Of a stretch of DNA of 10,167 bases, positions 6,918 through 10,167 are shown one piece after another. The stretch's first letter is position 1. Every line of letters begins with the position of its first letter. Below the pieces are notes generated by a model that worked only from the letters and a program-made list of their open reading frames with translations, searched no databases and was not told the DNA's origin. Source of the DNA: Candidatus Profundicultor aquiphilus (lineage in GTDB: Bacteria; Atribacterota; Atribacteria; Atribacterales; Caldatribacteriaceae); the NCBI GenBank assembly GCA_013314795.1, contig JABUEZ010000056.1, positions 1 to 10,167 on the forward strand. Reading direction: 5' to 3'. A program made the translations under genes and the position numbers.

Positions 6918-8316
6918 GGTGTGTTTGCCACTCCTCAGGTATGGATTTTTCCATGGTCATGCCTCTCGACCCTTTAAAAAGCACTACCCAGTTCTCCCGA
7001 AAACGAAAATATTCTTCAAGAAAGTGCTGAATTTCCTGATGTGAAGAAAAAAACCGGATGGTACCTTCCTGCAGTTCCTTCCGAAATTTCTGTTCCGCAG
7101 CTTCCCGAAGATGGGGACCAAAGATAACGATTCCAGAAAGGGCAGGTGGCATCAAGGCTTCTTCCAAAAGGACACGGTGGGCCTCAGAAGAAAAGGAACC
7201 CAACTCCAGCATGTCTCCAGCCACAAGCCAGGTTTCCAAACCCTGTCGGGAGAGAAATTTCAGTAGCTTCAAGGCCTTCCGATAAGAAAGTGGATTGGCA
7301 TTATAGGTATCATCGATAACCACTCCACCATCATAACCAAAGTGATCTCCCCTCCCCGGGAGGGGTTTCCAGTTTTCCAACACCTCGGCAATCTCTCTCG
7401 GTGATACCCCCCATTCCAGAGCCACATGGAGCGCGGGTAAAAGTGAAACCAGCACTTCTTCAAAAAGCATTGAAGATTGGAAAGCGAGCACCTGATTCCC
7501 ACACTGCACCGAGAAATCCGCCCAAAGATGAGGCCAGTGAAGAGTAAAACTGGAAAGAATCAGTTCATTCTCCCTTCGAGTACCAAACAGAATTACCTTT
7601 TTTCCCGCTTGCTCCCAGGTCTTAATAAGAGAAGCAGCAAAAGGAGAGTCACCGTTGAGATAAACCCGATGCGTTCTGCAACCAACGAGTTTGCTTTTCT
7701 CTGCCACCACCTTCTCCACGCTCTCCAGACCCTCCAGGTGCCCTGCACCAAAAGCAGTAAAAATGACGATGTCCGGATCGACGATTTCAGCAAGCTCTTC
7801 CATCTCTCCGACCCTGTTAATGCCTGCTTCGATAACACCAATCTGGCTCTCTTGCTGGAAGTTTGCCAAAGCGCAGGATACCCCAATCACCGTGTTGAAA
7901 CTCTGCGGCGTAATCTCCACAGAAAAACGTCTTTGAAGTAAATCCTGGATAAAATGCTTACAGGTAGTTTTTCCAGCGGTACCGGTGATAGCAATCTTGG
8001 TTCCCCTAAAGCGCGAGGAGGCTTCTCGACCAAGGCACCTTAGAGCCTCCAGCGTATCCTCAACCTGGAAAAGTGCTCCATCTGTTCCCAGCACAGAGAC
8101 CGGAACTTCTTTAATCACTGCCCCGAAAGCTCCCCTATCAAAGGCGCTCAAGACAAAAAAATGCCCATCCGTTTTCTCACCCTTCAAAGCCACGAAAAGC
8201 TTACCTTTAACACAGGAACGACTATCAATGGCAAGACCGTCAAAAAACGGGTGTCGACCTTCCTGAAGAAGGCGAGCACCGGTAATTCTCTGAATCTCTT
8301 CTTGAGTAAACTTCAT
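6910..8316 (-). CDS. murF: UDP-N-acetylmuramoyl-tripeptide--D-alanyl-D-alanine ligase (divergent)
   Basis: This cytoplasmic ATP-dependent ligase adds D-Ala-D-Ala to complete the UDP-MurNAc-pentapeptide. The product is 468 aa, the usual size. The N-terminal UDP-binding region has IDSRSCVKGKLFVALKGE (30-47). The ATPase domain has the P-loop ITGTAGKTT (110-118) and SFNTVIGV (139-146), then EAGINRVGEM (163-172) where EMGxxxxGEI is usual, GAGHLEGLES (190-199) and probable carbamoyl-Lys207. The C-terminal domain has PLPGRGDH (318-325), the strong MurF signature IDDTYNANP (334-342), AGDMLELG (366-373) and FKGSRGMTME (447-456). The odd point is around 281-300: the usual GxHNxxNALAA adenine-contact motif is absent, although the helix after it (ALEWGVSPREIAEVL) is recognisable. 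The ATG at 8316-8314 overlaps the murE stop (ATGA), with GAGGA 9 nt upstream. The end overlaps mraY by 8 nt. Identity rests on the C-terminal motifs and operon position. Confidence 0.95.
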   Translation of the reverse strand: MKFTQEEIQRITGARLLQEGRHPFFDGLAIDSRSCVKGKLFVALKGEKTDGHFFVLSAFDRGAFGAVIKEVPVSVLGTDGALFQVEDTLEALRCLGREASSRFRGTKIAITGTAGKTTCKHFIQDLLQRRFSVEITPQSFNTVIGVSCALANFQQESQIGVIEAGINRVGEMEELAEIVDPDIVIFTAFGAGHLEGLESVEKVVAEKSKLVGCRTHRVYLNGDSPFAASLIKTWEQAGKKVILFGTRRENELILSSFTLHWPHLWADFSVQCGNQVLAFQSSMLFEEVLVSLLPALHVALEWGVSPREIAEVLENWKPLPGRGDHFGYDGGVVIDDTYNANPLSYRKALKLLKFLSRQGLETWLVAGDMLELGSFSSEAHRVLLEEALMPPALSGIVIFGPHLREAAEQKFRKELQEGTIRFFSSHQEIQHFLEEYFRFRENWVVLFKGSRGMTMEKSIPEEWQTHHD

Positions 8317-9815
8317 CTTCGCCTTTCCTCGAGTAAACGTTTGGCAACCCAGTAATCACTGTGAGGAACAATCGCTCCGTTATAAACCTGAAAACGCTCT
8401 GGACCCTTACCGGCCAGAAAAACAACGTCCTCTCTTGTAGCTATGGCAATCGCTCTCCGGATTGCTTCCACTCGATCCAGAATCACTTCATATCGAACTT
8501 CTTTCTCCTGTGCTACCCGTTTTACACCTTCCAGAGCATCGTGAGCAGTCTGCTCTGGATTCTCTCCACGCGGATTGTCGGTGGTGATGAGGCACCAGTC
8601 ACTGTATCGCGCTACGGTCTCTCCCATCAATGGTCGTTTTTTACGATCCCTTTCTCCTCCACATCCAAAAACAGTAATGACCTTCCCCCGAGTAAATTCT
8701 CGAACTGTGGAAAGCGCACTGGCAAGACCATGCCAGTTATGAGCAAAATCGACAATTACTGCGAAATCCTGTCCTGCATCGACAAATTCCCACCTTCCTG
8801 GAACCCGCTTGCAGACTCGCAAACCCTCCTGAATTGACTCTCGATCAATACCTTGAGAAAGCGCCAAGGCAATTGCCCCCAGAGCGTTGTACACATTGTA
8901 CCGACCAGCAAAATTCGTTTCCGCTATCACCTTCCCCCAGGGAGTAAACACGTGGAACCGGGAATGTCTTAAAGAAAAATTCACCTCGGTAGCCCAAACA
9001 TCGGCGGTTTTTTCCAATCCATAAGTAAAATAAGGGACCCCCAGTCCTTGAACCATTCTTAAGCATTCTTTATCATCACCATTGGCAATCGCCACTCGTG
9101 GATAATTCTTGACGAGATTTTCAGCAACTTTTTCAAAAAGCTTCCGTTTGCTGGAAAAGTAATGCTCAAAGGTCTGATGAAATTCCAGATGTTCAGGAAC
9201 AAGGTTGGTCACCAGAGCGACATCGAAGTGTACTCCTTCAACCCGGCCAATCGCCAGACCGTGCGAAGAGACTTCCATAACCACATCTTGAATACCAGCA
9301 CGGCGCATCATATGGAGGTAATGAAAAATTCGCAGAGATTCCTCGGTGGTATTGATGGATTCAAACTCCCAGGGTCCCACCAGATTTCGAACCGTGGTTA
9401 AAAGACCACAGGGCCGGCCACTTTTTTCCCAGATGCTCCGTGTCAAAAAACAGGTTGTGGTTTTTCCGTTCGTCCCGGTAATACCCATGACCCGAAGATG
9501 CCGTGATGGATCCCGATAGAAACAATTCGAAACAAACGCCAGAGCCCTTCTCCCGTCCTCTACCAGAATCCAGGAAATGAGTCCGGAAAGTCTCTGAAGC
9601 GGTTCTCTTCGCTCTCCAACCACAAGCACCGCCCCATTTTTCAGGGCTTCTTCAAGGTAAAGGTGACCATCAGTATTCGACCCACAAAGGGCAAAAAACA
9701 CATATCCCGGGGACACCTGCCTTGAATCAAAAGCAATGCCTTCAACTTCAAGCGCTCCATTATCAATATGCGCCTCAATATAGGGAAGAACCGACAGAAC
9801 ATCTTTTATTTTCAA
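8313..9815 (-). CDS. murE: UDP-MurNAc-L-Ala-D-Glu--diamino acid ligase, probably meso-DAP type (TTG start)
   Basis: This cytoplasmic ATP-dependent ligase adds the third stem-peptide residue. The product is 500 aa, typical of MurE. The UDP-binding domain shows FDSRQVSPGYVFFALCG (29-45). The ATPase domain has the P-loop GITGTNGKTTT (111-121), EVSSHGL (181-187), VTNLVPEHLEFH (202-213), SSKRKLF with probable carbamoyl-Lys223, and FAGRYNVYNALGA (302-314). The C-terminal domain has FGCGGERDRKKRPLMG (383-398), DNPRGE (413-418) and GKGPERFQ (469-476). DNPR is the signature of meso-DAP ligases; Lys-type enzymes usually differ there. Two motifs deviate: DFAHNWH (356-362) for the common DYAHTPD, and Pro472 for His in GKGHE. 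The start is TTG at 9815-9813, overlapping the ftsI stop (TTGA), with GAGGTGA 7 nt upstream and no ATG before residue 110. The stop overlaps murF. Confidence 0.96.
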   Translation of the reverse strand: MKIKDVLSVLPYIEAHIDNGALEVEGIAFDSRQVSPGYVFFALCGSNTDGHLYLEEALKNGAVLVVGERREPLQRLSGLISWILVEDGRRALAFVSNCFYRDPSRHLRVMGITGTNGKTTTCFLTRSIWEKSGRPCGLLTTVRNLVGPWEFESINTTEESLRIFHYLHMMRRAGIQDVVMEVSSHGLAIGRVEGVHFDVALVTNLVPEHLEFHQTFEHYFSSKRKLFEKVAENLVKNYPRVAIANGDDKECLRMVQGLGVPYFTYGLEKTADVWATEVNFSLRHSRFHVFTPWGKVIAETNFAGRYNVYNALGAIALALSQGIDRESIQEGLRVCKRVPGRWEFVDAGQDFAVIVDFAHNWHGLASALSTVREFTRGKVITVFGCGGERDRKKRPLMGETVARYSDWCLITTDNPRGENPEQTAHDALEGVKRVAQEKEVRYEVILDRVEAIRRAIAIATREDVVFLAGKGPERFQVYNGAIVPHSDYWVAKRLLEERRR

Positions 9816-10167
9816 AATACTTTCACCTCAGCATTCTTCGATATTATACCAGCATAATCGATAATGTTGAGGGCAATTTCTCTGAATACAGGCGCGGCGA
9901 TATCACCACCGTAGTACTCTCCCTGAGGTTCATCCAACATGATCAGAATTCCAAAGCGCGGTTCTGGAAGCGGGAAAAACCCTACAAAAGATGAGTAAAA
10001 TTTTCCTGGCGCATAACGACCACTGGCATCGACTTTCTGCCCGGTACCGGTTTTCCCAGCAATTCTATACCCTTCTATAAATGCTTTTTTGCCAGTCCCC
10101 CGTTCCACCGTTTTTTCCATCATCTCCAGAACCACCGATGCGGTCTTTTCCGAAACCACCTGCTTCA
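9812..10167 (-). CDS. ftsI: Septal transpeptidase FtsI / class B PBP, C-terminal end (partial)
   Basis: This is the last 117 codons of a class B penicillin-binding protein, which crosslinks septal peptidoglycan outside the membrane as the partner of FtsW. The gene enters through the right edge without a start; the frame continues to the edge, and the GTG near 10159 is an internal Val codon. The visible part begins KQVVSEKTAS, which matches the RQVISxxTA segment before the active-site box. It contains the KTG box AGKTGTGQK (residues 36-44 of the visible part), SSFVGFFP (58-65) and YYGGDIAAPVFREI (84-97). The protein ends about 75 residues after the KTG box, so there are no PASTA domains, unlike SpoVD or PBP2x. 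The SxxK and SxN motifs lie outside the window. Position before murE supports FtsI rather than an elongation-type PBP2. The TGA stop overlaps the murE TTG. Confidence 0.93.
   Translation of the reverse strand, partial: KQVVSEKTASVVLEMMEKTVERGTGKKAFIEGYRIAGKTGTGQKVDASGRYAPGKFYSSFVGFFPLPEPRFGILIMLDEPQGEYYGGDIAAPVFREIALNIIDYAGIISKNAEVKVF
9823..9829 (-). promoter_or_regulatory. Ribosome binding site of murE, inside ftsI
   Basis: GAGGTGA lies 7 nt before the TTG at 9815 and is formed by the last Glu-Val codons of ftsI. It is a strong site with good spacing, and with the lack of an in-frame ATG it fixes the TTG as the murE start. Confidence 0.65.

Noticed and set aside
5380..9200. Similar short DNA stretches in murD (about 5380-5420) and murE (about 9172-9212), suggesting a repeat.
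   Set aside because: Both encode the shared Mur ligase motif N-L-x-P-x-H-L-x-x-H-Q-T. The likeness is explained by paralogy and a conserved motif, not a separate repeat element.

Overview
The window is one continuous stretch of a division and cell-wall (dcw) cluster. Every supported gene lies on the minus strand, so transcription runs from high to low coordinates. In transcription order the genes are the 3' end of ftsI (cut by the right edge), murE, murF, mraY, murD, ftsW, murG, murC, murB, and the first 20 codons of a further gene that runs off the left edge (probably ftsQ/divIB). This is the classical dcw order shared by many bacteria. I saw no RNA gene, mobile element, CRISPR array, long repeat, internal promoter or convincing terminator, and no gene-free gap longer than 4 bases.

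Together the genes cover most of peptidoglycan precursor assembly. MurB reduces the enolpyruvyl sugar to UDP-MurNAc. MurC, MurD, MurE and MurF add L-Ala, D-Glu, the diamino acid and D-Ala-D-Ala. MraY moves the product onto undecaprenyl phosphate (lipid I), and MurG adds GlcNAc (lipid II). FtsW polymerises glycan strands and FtsI crosslinks them at the septum. MurE carries a DNPR signature, which points to meso-diaminopimelate as the third residue. murA and ddl are not in the window.

Packing is extreme. Five junctions share a start/stop (four ATGA, one TTGA), two overlap by 8 nt, one overlaps by 46 nt and one has a 4-nt gap. This implies one transcript with strong translational coupling. murE and murC appear to start with TTG, each behind a strong Shine-Dalgarno. 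Several sites (murE, murB, ftsW, murD) use the AGGTGAT/GGTGA part of the Shine-Dalgarno rather than AGGAGG.

The organism is a bacterium with ordinary peptidoglycan, moderate GC by eye, and a purine-rich coding strand. The last trait is common in thermophiles but proves nothing. Several enzymes depart from family signature motifs (MurF, MurE, MurG, FtsW, MurD), which suggests a deep or poorly sampled lineage. A thermophilic or candidate-phylum bacterium is possible, but I cannot place it further. I found no evidence for a new biological system; the motif departures, above all in MurF and MurE, are what deserve a second look.
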